Below, one piece after another: positions 1 through 7,707 of a stretch of 64,000 nt of DNA; the stretch's first letter is position 1, and every line of letters begins with the position of its first letter. Location of the stretch: positions 4,024,065 through 4,088,064 of the forward strand of contig NZ_CP056122.1 in assembly GCF_018219455.1 (NCBI RefSeq), written 5' to 3'. The notes beneath the pieces were generated by a model. It worked only from the letters and a program-made list of their open reading frames with translations, searched no databases and was not told the DNA's origin. The translations under genes were made by a program, and so were the position numbers. The DNA is from Moritella sp. 5. Lineage in GTDB: Bacteria; Pseudomonadota; Gammaproteobacteria; Enterobacterales; Moritellaceae.

Positions 1-198
1 CTCGATTGTTTTGATTTGGATCCGGTAAAAGTTATTACCATCACTTACCAGTAGGTCGGTTTTCATATCATGGTCAATGATAGGAGCAGAGACTTCCCAG
101 CCATCGAAAGTAAACCAACTGGCGGCAAGTGTCTCAAACGAAACTTGTTTGTAATGTTGAAGTGCAGGAGTAGTACGAAGTGCGTTTTTTACAGGCAT
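1..198 (-). CDS. PD-(D/E)XK nuclease-like protein, partial (N-terminal 66 residues)
   Basis: The reading frame starts with ATG at 198 and runs off the left edge of the window, so only the N-terminus is visible. Residues 42-64 read as a D...DLLV...YRIQIKT pattern, with Asp48 in MKTDLLV and a QIKT strand at residues 61-64. This resembles the catalytic D-x(n)-(E/Q)xK core of the PD-(D/E)XK fold, in particular small stand-alone nucleases related to group I intron-associated endonucleases. The remainder of the domain is outside the window, so the function is a family-level inference. The ribosome binding site is weak (GGATACAATT before ATG). The 285 bp between this gene and the next hold no gene, only a small dyad near 295-315. 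Confidence 0.5.
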   Translation of the reverse strand, partial: MPVKNALRTTPALQHYKQVSFETLAASWFTFDGWEVSAPIIDHDMKTDLLVSDGNNFYRIQIKTIE

Positions 199-483
199 AA
201 TTGTATCCAATATAAAATTGATGCCGCACTACGGTAGGGACCTCTGTGTGCGAGCCGGGTATCCGTATGGAATAACCCACAATTTAATATCACCATACAA
301 CCGTGTGGTTTGTATCTAATAGAAAAGGCTGCCAGCCCTGCAATCTCACTTAAGGTATTATCATGCATTAATTCTATTATCAGACTTTAAGCCTGTGATA
401 AAGATTAAGTTAAATCTAGCAGGAATTATTACTGTAGGCAAAGTTAATGTAAGGCATTTACCTGATATTTGATACCGCTAGCT

Positions 484-1497
484 TTACTTCACGACTTTAT
501 AAGGCTCAAGTCCGCCCCTACTGTTAAGATCAACTAACGCGAGTGGTATGTAGTCAACAATGAGCTTTAATTTTTGGAGTACAGAGACATGGACACTTGG
601 GGTATTTATATCGGTTACCGATGCAACCCTTGGCTCCTTTCCTCCGTAGTAAAATTTGTATGAATCATGTATTTTTTTCGATACATCTTCAGGGTAAGGG
701 TAATGACGAGAATCTAATTCTACTTTGTGTTTTATTTTGGCTATCATCCAATTAAATGCGACATTAGAATGGTGCCTTTCTTTGTATCCCCCGCCGACAT
801 CAGCATGAACGCCCGAAAACCAAACCTGCTCTATAACTTGATTGTCAGCACCAGCACGCGTTGCCCATAAGGTAGGCTTAAACGTTTCTCTCTGCTCATC
901 GATTGATACGGCATGGTATGCATGCAAAGCATCTTTGTTAAGTGTTGTATCATGAAATTGGAGATATTGATGAGTGATTGCTTTTAAGAACCCGATAGGG
1001 ATACCAAGCGAACCGACAGTGTCCCATACGCCAATCACTTCGATCTGACACATGATATTATTTTGTTTAAAACTGTTTTTTTCGTGGTTATCTGCATGCT
1101 TATAAACATCGAAAGCATGTTCAATCGCCGTCTCAGTAAGCCGGTCTTTATTTAACAGTCCACAACTGTAGATCATACCAGCGAGTGAACGGGCGGTATA
1201 TGCGCCTCGGCTAAAGCCGAAAATAAAGATTTTATCGCCATGCTCATAATGTTTACATAATTCGAAATAGGCTTCTCTTATGTTTTTAGCCAGCCCCCAC
1301 CCTGATATCCCACCAATGAGACTATTGTACCAGTCCGAACCGACGCCTTCGTCGTAATACACCACTTGCCGCTTTGGTTGGGTTTTATCTAAGATCTCCC
1401 ACAAATTCCGAACATTAGTTTCTTCGTTTTCTGCATGCGGATCCTCATCTGGTTTGCTCCATGTACCATCTAGACAAAGAATAATGTTTTTACTCAT
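484..1497 (-). CDS. DUF2235 family alpha/beta hydrolase-like protein
   Basis: This is a 337-residue member of the DUF2235 family, which has an alpha/beta-hydrolase fold. Related enzymes include phospholipase-type type VI secretion effectors, but many members are stand-alone and uncharacterised. The N-terminal strand IILCLDGTW (residues 5-13), the nucleophile elbow GFSRG with Ser96, and the HADVGGGY motif (Asp233) are all present. The start at 1497 is chosen because AGGAGG lies just upstream of MSKNII; a 27-residue upstream extension lacks such a site. There is no signal peptide and no obvious membrane segment. No VgrG, PAAR or immunity-like neighbour is visible, so a secreted-effector role is not supported. 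It sits in accessory DNA beside an integrase remnant. Confidence 0.75.
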   Translation of the reverse strand: MSKNIILCLDGTWSKPDEDPHAENEETNVRNLWEILDKTQPKRQVVYYDEGVGSDWYNSLIGGISGWGLAKNIREAYFELCKHYEHGDKIFIFGFSRGAYTARSLAGMIYSCGLLNKDRLTETAIEHAFDVYKHADNHEKNSFKQNNIMCQIEVIGVWDTVGSLGIPIGFLKAITHQYLQFHDTTLNKDALHAYHAVSIDEQRETFKPTLWATRAGADNQVIEQVWFSGVHADVGGGYKERHHSNVAFNWMIAKIKHKVELDSRHYPYPEDVSKKIHDSYKFYYGGKEPRVASVTDINTPSVHVSVLQKLKLIVDYIPLALVDLNSRGGLEPYKVVK

Positions 1498-1592
1498 GCT
1501 TCCTCCTATGTGATAACGGCGACTTATCGTTAGGAGTTTATTTGTTTGCGATGGAATTATATTTCTAAAGAAGCGCAATATTATTCACACTG

Positions 1593-1808
1593 TTGGAACG
1601 AGCAGGATTTAAATTACCCAAAGGGCAAATGAGCCATGTGTTAAGGCACACGTTTGCGAATCACTTTATGATTAATGGCGGGAATATTCTGGTGCTGCAG
1701 CGAATACTTGGACACGCATCAATTGTTGATGCGATGAAATATTCATATTTTACACCAGAGTATTGAGAGGATGCAGTTAGGTTGAATCCGTTAAAAGAAA
1801 TACAATGA
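1593..1808 (+). pseudogene. C-terminal remnant of a P2-type tyrosine recombinase (phage integrase)
   Basis: Reading the plus strand from about 1593 gives LERAGFKLPKGQ, then an RHTFANHF box, GGNILVLQRILGH and a YSYFTPEY segment. This is the catalytic C-terminus of P2/HP1-type integrases (box II Arg-x-x-His style motif, LGH, and the active-site Tyr region). A TGA interrupts the frame directly after PEY. The same frame then continues EDAVRLNPL, which is the usual end of these integrases, up to a stop at 1806-1808. The N-terminal two thirds of the protein are absent; the divergent DUF2235 gene begins immediately beside the break. This is therefore a truncated and interrupted relic of a prophage or island integrase. 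Confidence 0.8.
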
Positions 1809-1849
1809 TACAACTAGATTAAGAATTACGATATCTATGAAAATAATAC

Positions 1850-1869
1850 CTCCCAATTCAAAATGGGAG
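1850..1869 (-). terminator. Probable terminator of the HipA-like/DUF3037 gene pair
   Basis: A CTCCCA/TGGGAG stem with an 8-base loop lies just past the DUF3037 stop codon on the minus strand and is followed by a T-rich stretch. The stem is short, so strength is uncertain. Confidence 0.5.
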
Positions 1870-1891
1870 ATATTTAACAGTTAAAAGTATT

Positions 1892-2728
1892 CTAGATTAG
1901 TTTAAACTTATCAGGACTAAGATCACGAGTCGCGAATTTCATTAATTCATTTTTATCTTTAAAATCACAAACTTGAACATTTAATTCTTTAAAGCCAGTT
2001 ACAACTTCTTGGTAAGCCCTTTTCAGTTTTTCAGTTCCACACTTAGGTTCTTCAAAAGGTAATAAAACATTTTTTTCATCTAAACTACCAGTCTTAATTA
2101 ATCTTTTTACTTTCCAGTGCCAAAGCTCACCATGCTCAATGATCTTTGTTGTCGTTGATTGTTGGAATGCCAAAGGTTTAATAATTTTAGGTGAATTATC
2201 TCTATTAACTAAAGGGAAAGTAGCCTCAAACAACTCATTGGCTATTTTATCTTCTTTAAACTTTGGAACACCTTTTTGCCTCAAGCTATTCCGAATATCT
2301 TTAACCATTACATTTTCTCGATATTCTTTAGTCAGAAAATCTCTTCCAATAAATTGCTTATAGAGTTTTTCAATAAATTCCTGGGGATCACCTTTAAGCA
2401 AAGCGCTGCGAACTTCTCCAAAGCGAATAATACTTTCTCGCTCTCTGATAAGTTCAATAAAAACATCAGCTAACTGTCGTTCACTTACTTTATGAGCATA
2501 TTCTTGTAATCGACAGAGTTCTTTTTCTATATTATTTCTTGTGGCACTAAAAAGTTTATTATCTAGATCATCAAAAAATTGACTTACTCTTTTAAATCTT
2601 GGAGGAGCTAATTTAAAACCAATAAAACCCGTTTGTGGAACGCAAAGCACAATGCCTACATTAGCAAACTCACTTGTTTCTGCATAAGGGGCAAACCTGA
2701 CTATTGCGTATAAACAACTCATACTCAT
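1892..2728 (-). CDS. DUF3037 domain protein
   Basis: This 278-residue protein starts with the DUF3037 signature: LYAIVRFAPYAETSEFANVG followed by a VGIVLC strand (residues 5-30). The rest is helical and charged, without signal peptide or membrane segments. Its start codon overlaps the stop of the upstream HipA-like kinase by 4 bp (2725-2728), so the two are translationally coupled and almost certainly work together. DUF3037 genes paired with HipA-like kinase genes occur in many bacteria; their biological role is not established to my knowledge. The neighbouring integrase relic suggests horizontal transfer. A partner or antidote role for the kinase is speculation. Confidence 0.7.
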   Translation of the reverse strand: MSMSCLYAIVRFAPYAETSEFANVGIVLCVPQTGFIGFKLAPPRFKRVSQFFDDLDNKLFSATRNNIEKELCRLQEYAHKVSERQLADVFIELIRERESIIRFGEVRSALLKGDPQEFIEKLYKQFIGRDFLTKEYRENVMVKDIRNSLRQKGVPKFKEDKIANELFEATFPLVNRDNSPKIIKPLAFQQSTTTKIIEHGELWHWKVKRLIKTGSLDEKNVLLPFEEPKCGTEKLKRAYQEVVTGFKELNVQVCDFKDKNELMKFATRDLSPDKFKLI

Positions 2729-3459
2729 TGTAATGCCTCCCAGAAAAGTGCTGTTTTATATAAATTAAGCTTAGTAAAAATTTCGTTTAATAGTCCATCG
2801 CAACTATCTAACCACTCTTGTGGTATACCTTTAGCATACTCAGCAAGTTCAGCTATAGCAATCGGCAATTGCTCTAACATCTCATGTTTAAAATTGAGTT
2901 CTAACTGAGCCTCATACCAAAATTCTCGACATGCATGAAAATTCTTATTATTTTCAAAATCATAATTTACATCGAACGCTAAATTATGATCAAATACTGT
3001 CATATCAGAATTTATTGGGTTAATAAATAAATTCGGATTACCTCCATTTTCAGTAAGCATACGATCTTCATTTTGGATTAAATAATCAAAAAAGAATAAT
3101 AATTTAGCAACCTGTGGATTCATAGACTCTAAATCAATAACCTTAAGCTCAGTTAGGCTCTTAACTTCTTGAGAGGCAAAAACATAACAGCTTTCCTCAC
3201 CAAAATCTTTCTTCGCTTCTGAATTATAACGGAGTAAATTCATATCGAGATAAGCAATAGTTGTGCTTGGAATCGGTATACCCAGCGAACGCCCTAATTG
3301 AGCACAAAGATACTCAATGATCAGCCCTTTATGGAGAGCTTGGACACCTTTAATGTAGTAAGTATTATCATCCGACAAGCGACTAATCCAAGGGCTTGTA
3401 GCACCTTGCGTTGATCTTCGAACCAATTCCTCTACGTCTAATTCAAGAATATCTGGCAA
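2725..3459 (-). CDS. HipA-like small Ser/Thr kinase (HipA_2-type)
   Basis: This 244-residue protein resembles the C-terminal kinase core of HipA-type proteins. A YYIKG strand carries the likely ATP-binding Lys37. A catalytic-loop-like NEDR (Asn130-Arg133) is followed by GGNPNLF (140-145), and the metal-binding FDHNLAF occupies 156-162, where canonical kinases have DFG. It is about half the length of toxin HipA and lacks the N-terminal subdomain and a HipB-type DNA-binding partner. The gene instead overlaps by 4 bp with a DUF3037 gene, an arrangement found elsewhere. The kinase assignment rests on motifs; the substrate is unknown. It may be a toxin-like, defence-related or regulatory kinase, and the sequence alone does not decide. 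Confidence 0.7.
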   Translation of the reverse strand: MPDILELDVEELVRRSTQGATSPWISRLSDDNTYYIKGVQALHKGLIIEYLCAQLGRSLGIPIPSTTIAYLDMNLLRYNSEAKKDFGEESCYVFASQEVKSLTELKVIDLESMNPQVAKLLFFFDYLIQNEDRMLTENGGNPNLFINPINSDMTVFDHNLAFDVNYDFENNKNFHACREFWYEAQLELNFKHEMLEQLPIAIAELAEYAKGIPQEWLDSCDGLLNEIFTKLNLYKTALFWEALQ

Positions 3460-3920
3460 CTAAAACCTCTAATACAAAAACAAAAAACAGATCGAATTCA
3501 GAGAACTCAAATTCTAACACATTAAAATAAAAGGTATATAATAGTTAATATATAGAAATGAATTATCAGCATAAAGAATAAACATAACTATTTCTCTTAC
3601 AGAGAGGATATTTAAAAATGTACAAATCGACAATTTTCTTGGTGAACACGCATGATATTTTAATCGAGATTTAACAGCCGAACAGATGAAAATCACGCTT
3701 TAATACTAATAGCAGTAAACTAACTCACAACTTAATATCAAAGTAATCAGCCTTGATGCCTAAACTAATTTTCTTGCTAGTCTTACCGCATACCCCACAA
3801 CAAATGGAACCTACCTATTGCTAGACGTCATCATGCCCAATCTGATTTTAATCGCGTTAACTACAGCGGCTACACCTAAGAGACACTTTTAAACGGGGCG
3901 TACACCTAACCACAGACCAG
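3460..3920. other. AT-rich spacer without a convincing gene
   Basis: About 460 bp upstream of the HipA-like gene. The 60-codon minus-strand frame at 3514-3696 has no ribosome binding site and an unlikely composition. A short plus-strand frame of 16 codons from 3833 is also unconvincing. No terminator or repeat was recognised. Confidence 0.4.
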
Positions 3921-4028
3921 ATGTTTGCTATTCTTTGGCGTTGCATGGGTTACTTTGTATTAATGTCGGGCATATCGCTATTAATCTGCTACCCAATTGC
4001 CTATCGACAAGTGCATTTCGGGGTCTAG
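3921..4028 (+). CDS. Possible small membrane protein or gene remnant (35 residues)
   Basis: An ATG at 3921 opens a 35-residue frame rich in hydrophobic residues, with one possible membrane span (YFVLMSGISLLICYPIA). The frame could extend upstream by about 20 codons without a start codon. There is no clear ribosome binding site and no recognised family. It ends 6 bp before the convergent membrane-protein gene. It may be the tail of a lost gene rather than a functional small protein. Confidence 0.2.
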   Translation: MFAILWRCMGYFVLMSGISLLICYPIAYRQVHFGV

Positions 4029-4034
4029 AAATCC

Positions 4035-4925
4035 CTAAGTAAATGAAACAATTTCAATTAACGACCATATAGCATAAGCGCTTAATGCAAAAGGAACAAT
4101 TAGGTCGAAGAACAACCATCGTAAATTCTGGCTAACAATTAATAATTTGAACCATTGATCAAAACGTAAAATTGAAGCGTCGATTCTTATATGATGTAGA
4201 TGATTACTGAAATCAGTAACACTCTTCTCATACGTATTGATAGCTTGAGTTAAAGCATTTAGATTTGCATTATCGCCAGATAGATCAATGTGTTTTTTAA
4301 GAGCCTCGGATGTAGATTCAATATTATTTATAATAGAATCTCTTCTCTTTTTAGTTTCAAACATCCAAAGATAAAGGTTAGAATTTTCATCTTTCCCAGA
4401 ATGATCATATAGAGCTTCATCACTCCCAAACATCCCACCTTCATTACCTCTGACCTCATCATGAGATATTCCAGTAAGACGAACTCTCCAATGTAAAAAT
4501 TGAATTTTCACATTAAAGGCGTAATTTAAAAACTCATATAAGACAATAACTAACAGTATGCTGTATACAACCTCAGACGTTAGATTTATAAATTGCAGCC
4601 CACCAAAAAATCTTGATTCTGGATTAATCTGAATATCAAAAGTTGTAAAAGTTAGTGCTAGGCATGAAATAAACAGTAAATTACGACGAACTCTCTCTTC
4701 ATAACCACTACTCTCAATGCCTTTAGGCTCTTTCATTATTTTCTCAATACGCTTTAACTTTTCTGCATCGCATCCTTTTTCGTATCGCTTTCTATTAACA
4801 CTTTTCCAAATAAAAAAAGCCAACATAACTAATAAAATACATACGTTTGTAACTAACCCATTATCAGTAACACCAAAAATAACCAACCAAATTAAAATAA
4901 CCCAAAGTATCTTCTCATTACTCAA
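4035..4925 (-). CDS. Predicted membrane protein of unknown function
   Basis: I do not recognise this 296-residue protein. It has two N-terminal hydrophobic segments (about residues 6-20 and 25-40), a charged stretch (45-80), two further spans (about 85-98 and 115-140), a long soluble charged region (145-255) with helix-rich sequence, and a last span near 265-290. The start is TTG at 4925, supported by AGGAG seven bases upstream; no in-frame ATG is nearby. The upstream neighbour is the glycine-rich zinc-ribbon protein, also with a TTG start, separated by 180 bp of structured DNA. The soluble region between spans might carry a sensing or effector role, but nothing in the sequence proves this. 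Confidence 0.55.
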   Translation of the reverse strand: MSNEKILWVILIWLVIFGVTDNGLVTNVCILLVMLAFFIWKSVNRKRYEKGCDAEKLKRIEKIMKEPKGIESSGYEERVRRNLLFISCLALTFTTFDIQINPESRFFGGLQFINLTSEVVYSILLVIVLYEFLNYAFNVKIQFLHWRVRLTGISHDEVRGNEGGMFGSDEALYDHSGKDENSNLYLWMFETKKRRDSIINNIESTSEALKKHIDLSGDNANLNALTQAINTYEKSVTDFSNHLHHIRIDASILRFDQWFKLLIVSQNLRWLFFDLIVPFALSAYAIWSLIEIVSFT

Positions 4926-5020
4926 ACTTAAATCTCCTCTTATTCAAATATAATAATTTATTTCGGGGTTGCGCGCCCCTTTACCAGAATGGGGAAAAGG
5001 TTAATGAATCAGGTAATTAT

Positions 5021-5113
5021 CCGCCATAAAAAGAAAATATATGGCGGTAGATTGGCGACACGTTAACGCCGCAAACACAGCCGCAATGTGTCCGGTGATT
5101 TGCTTTGTTAGGC
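5021..5113 (-). repeat. Structured spacer with a possible attC-like recombination site
   Basis: Directly after the next gene on the minus strand, the stop codon TAA lies inside GCCTAAC. About 45 bp further the same strand reads GGCGTTAAC. Between them are GCAAA/TTTGC and ACACA/TGTGT complementary blocks. Stop codons embedded in an RYYYAAC box, followed by a paired GTTRRRY-like box, are typical of integron cassette attC sites. However, the second box (GTTAACG) matches the consensus poorly and the predicted arms are asymmetric. A separate perfect 8-bp dyad, CCGCCATA/TATGGCGG, occupies 5021-5047. The attC reading is a hypothesis. Confidence 0.3.
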
Positions 5114-5914
5114 ATTTGGTAATTTAAATGGAAAAGTTGATTTACACTTATGACATTGAACATGTATATATTTATGCAACTCTCGCTTATCCATTCGGAG
5201 TAGTTCATTACAACTTGGGCAATTACCCGAAACTTCATTAGAGTTACCGCCAAAGCTGATAGAGCTTCCACCACCAAAGCCAATACCACCCTCACCACCA
5301 AAACCAATGCCACTTCCTTGCACAGATATTTGTCCCTGAGTAGTTATTTTTCGCATCGATACCGCCCCACCCGAACCTTGAAAGGTAGTTCCATCTACAA
5401 AGTTTTTACTATTGTCAGTTGCATGCAAATGTGTTCTTTCAGAGTTAACCGTTGAATTTTGGATTACATTAGTACTTCCACCTATTGCTACAAAATTAGA
5501 GATGTCAGCATGTACTATGCTACTGCGTAATTCTTGATAACTTTGATTTTCGGTTAATACAGAGAACTCTTTTTGGTTACTACCAAGTGAAGCAATAAAT
5601 TCGCTAGTTTTGGCTTCAAGAGTTGGGGACGCTTCAATAGTTTTAGCAATCTCTTGTATTGCTTCTTCGAGTGTAGATACTTTACTAACGAGGTCATTAG
5701 CCGTTGAAATTGCTGACCAGAGCTCTTCCAACTGAGCCTCAAAAGCTTTATCTCCTAGATGACGATCTAATGCTAACCCTGCTTGTTGAATTACAGGTAT
5801 TGGCAACATACTTAAGCAGAAACCGAGAAACCTCATTGGTTCTTTGATTCCGTGCTTTTCCCACATTCTCCGAACGGTGTTCGATGCTACTTCAATTGAT
5901 TTGTTATCACTCAA
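5108..5914 (-). CDS. Unknown protein with Gly-rich tract and C-terminal zinc ribbon
   Basis: I do not recognise this 268-residue protein. It has an N-terminal helical segment (residues 1-60, including a hydrophobic stretch MRFLGFCLSMLPIPVIQQAG), then a predicted coiled-coil or helical region (60-125). An Asn/Ser/Thr-rich beta-like region follows (135-185), then a glycine-rich repeat region (about 200-225, GFGGEGGIGFGGG), and finally a C-terminal CPSC...CHKC zinc-ribbon pattern. Translation appears to begin at TTG 5914, with AAGGA about nine bases upstream. Its stop codon overlaps a candidate attC-like box. The mixture of a putative membrane-active segment, Gly-rich linker and zinc ribbon is unusual. 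Confidence 0.55.
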   Translation of the reverse strand: MSDNKSIEVASNTVRRMWEKHGIKEPMRFLGFCLSMLPIPVIQQAGLALDRHLGDKAFEAQLEELWSAISTANDLVSKVSTLEEAIQEIAKTIEASPTLEAKTSEFIASLGSNQKEFSVLTENQSYQELRSSIVHADISNFVAIGGSTNVIQNSTVNSERTHLHATDNSKNFVDGTTFQGSGGAVSMRKITTQGQISVQGSGIGFGGEGGIGFGGGSSISFGGNSNEVSGNCPSCNELLRMDKRELHKYIHVQCHKCKSTFPFKLPNA

Positions 5915-6460
5915 TTCTCAGATTCCTTTTGATGCCTGACATTTATAAAGTAGGACAGCTCAACTCCCCAAATCTGTTCACCCTAGTCAATAGTGACTAA
6001 TCAGGTGAAAAATAGATAAAACGCCAATCTGACATTAAAACCTACTTTGAGAAAATGTGCATTCCTGTAATTTATTTTTTAAGTCCTGTTAATCATTAAC
6101 AGACCCCGTACTGGACTGATAATATTACTTTTTTAGTCAACAACAATATAAATTCTAATTTACCTTAGTTAACTATGATACAACGCCCAAGTATTACTAA
6201 AGTAATAACTTATTAATACATCCTTAATAATTTATCACTTGACCATTAATGGAAAACGACGGCAGAGTGACTGCGTAAAATAGGGCTTCAGCTCCCCCAT
6301 TTCCAAATATGATATAACACCTCTATTAAACATATTATAGAAAATAGACGTTCGTATTAGATGTACTCTGAATCATAGATTCACCAAGATAGTGCAAAAT
6401 CATCTTGGTGGTATATAAGGAATTTAAAGGATTAAACTGTAAGAAATAAGGCTTTAATAG
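5915..6460. other. Long non-coding AT-rich spacer with dyads
   Basis: No gene is supported in these roughly 550 bp. Visible structure includes a 17-bp palindrome CTGTTAATCATTAACAG at 6086-6102, a 16-base motif GGGCTTCAGCTCCCCC at 6283-6298 that recurs with one change at 8364-8379, and a 9-bp inverted repeat CACCAAGAT/ATCTTGGTG at 6382-6410 that contains an NtrC-like box on the minus strand. Confidence 0.4.
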
Positions 6461-6521
6461 GACATTTTAATCGGGTGTATTTTTGGCTCTGCGCATTAGA
6501 GTCTTTATGTTCAATAGGGCG
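6461..6521. repeat. Dispersed about 60-bp repeat, copy 1
   Basis: This stretch shares TTTTAATCGGG, GCGCATTAGAGTC and TTCAATAG in the same order and spacing (2-base offset) with 7708-7767. It lies about 90 bp past the stop codon of the minus-strand gene at 6607-7281. The second copy likewise follows a minus-strand gene. The repeat family is not recognised. Confidence 0.65.
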
Positions 6522-6606
6522 TTCAGGGACGATTTCACCACTAGTTCTAACAAGATGGTGGATCAATATACCAAGCCATTTTCGACAAAAGAAGATGGTA
6601 AATGGA

Positions 6607-7281
6607 TCAATTTATAACCACCGTTTTATGGCACACCTCGTCGAGGCAATCGAGATTATGATAACCAGGTTCAAGAATAGGTATCCAAATTTCACTATTG
6701 CTATCCAATCCTTCGATTTCCCTCGAAATCTCCAAATCGTAACCATCATAAAATTTTATTGAATACCTTTCTGAACAACCTGTTGTGCTATCAACATACC
6801 TAACCATTTCATAAAAACCTTCTAATCTCCTAGCTTCCCTAAAAGTTAAACTCAGCTTATCTACTAGATAACTATCCCTTTGACTATCAATCACTTTATA
6901 ATCATCGCTTACCTTTGGGTAAATAGAAAACTCAGCAGAAACAATTCCCTTACCCTCCCATCCCCTTAGAAACCCTGACCATAAATTACCTCTAAGGTTA
7001 GATTTATCAGTAATTTTTTTTGCATTCCATTGAATTATTTTCCTTCTCCCATTTGAATGATAAAGAACAACCTCAGCACTCTTGTCTTGCACTAATAATT
7101 TTAAAAAATACTCCTCATCATTTGGGAAGAACTTCAACACTGGTTTCTTATTTGCCTTATTCTCAACTTGATCTAGCAAGCGATTAATTGCAGTATCTGG
7201 AGTATCAAATCCAATGGCAAATCCCTCTAAACGCTTAAACGTTGACTCTTTAATATCTACAGAAATCAAATCAAACCCCAA
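6607..7281 (-). CDS. Unknown protein with N-terminal ribbon-helix-helix-like segment
   Basis: A 224-residue protein of unrecognised family. Residues 5-38 (ISVDIKESTFKRLEG, then a helix ending INRLLDQV) have the length and pattern of a ribbon-helix-helix or SeqA-N-like dimerisation/DNA-binding segment. The rest is a mixed alpha/beta domain with conserved-looking aromatic and charged positions (SGFLRGWEGKGIV near 104-116). The annotated start is TTG at 7281; a TTG four codons further in (7269) is preceded by GGGG and may be the true start. Composition is AT-rich like its neighbours. A sequence-specific DNA-binding role for the N-terminus is inferred; the C-terminal function is unknown. Confidence 0.5.
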   Translation of the reverse strand: MGFDLISVDIKESTFKRLEGFAIGFDTPDTAINRLLDQVENKANKKPVLKFFPNDEEYFLKLLVQDKSAEVVLYHSNGRRKIIQWNAKKITDKSNLRGNLWSGFLRGWEGKGIVSAEFSIYPKVSDDYKVIDSQRDSYLVDKLSLTFREARRLEGFYEMVRYVDSTTGCSERYSIKFYDGYDLEISREIEGLDSNSEIWIPILEPGYHNLDCLDEVCHKTVVIN

Positions 7282-7707
7282 TCATAAATGAATATAAATC
7301 TATCATATATGATCCAGTCACATTTACAACCTAAAGATATAATCACACGGTGAAAATTTGAACTTACACAACTGCGTATAACGCATGTTATGTGAAATCT
7401 AAATAAGTAAGTAGTTCGCGAGGTCAATCTAGCGAACTACTTAACCCTATATAGATTCAACATACAGTAAGATAATCCCACTAACTAAATTTCATCAATT
7501 CAGACCCTATTTAACATATTGTATGTAACACGCAGAACCAAAAGCATACTCACTTAAGATCCTCATTAAATCGCTTATTTATACATGTTAATTAAACTAT
7601 AACAGGCTAAAAATGGAGGGATGATTTTGCACTAAATTGGGGAATCAATGTTTCAACTAAAAGTAAGCCTGAAACATCTATTATATCAAGTAACGCCTGC
7701 ATAACAT
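7282..7707. other. Non-coding spacer with an 11-bp inverted repeat
   Basis: No gene is supported. A strong dyad AAGTAGTTCGC/GCGAACTACTT occupies 7409-7442. Just before it, GCGTATAACGC followed by ATGTTATGTG resembles recombination-site boxes seen in marine integron arrays, but no complete partner was found. At 7620-7643 a GATGATTTTGCACTA segment matches the reverse complement of 6390-6404 and contains an imperfect NtrC-like box. Confidence 0.4.

Noticed and set aside
3514-3696. 60-codon minus-strand frame upstream of the HipA-like gene
   Set aside because: No ribosome binding site, AT-driven composition, no recognisable pattern.
5017-5313. 98-codon minus-strand frame overlapping the zinc-ribbon gene
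   Set aside because: Frame shadow of the Gly-rich coding region; valine/alanine-rich translation is typical of such shadows.
6475-6762. 95-codon plus-strand frame overlapping the dispersed repeat and the end of the RHH-like gene
   Set aside because: It overlaps a better supported minus-strand gene and a repeat, and has no ribosome binding site.
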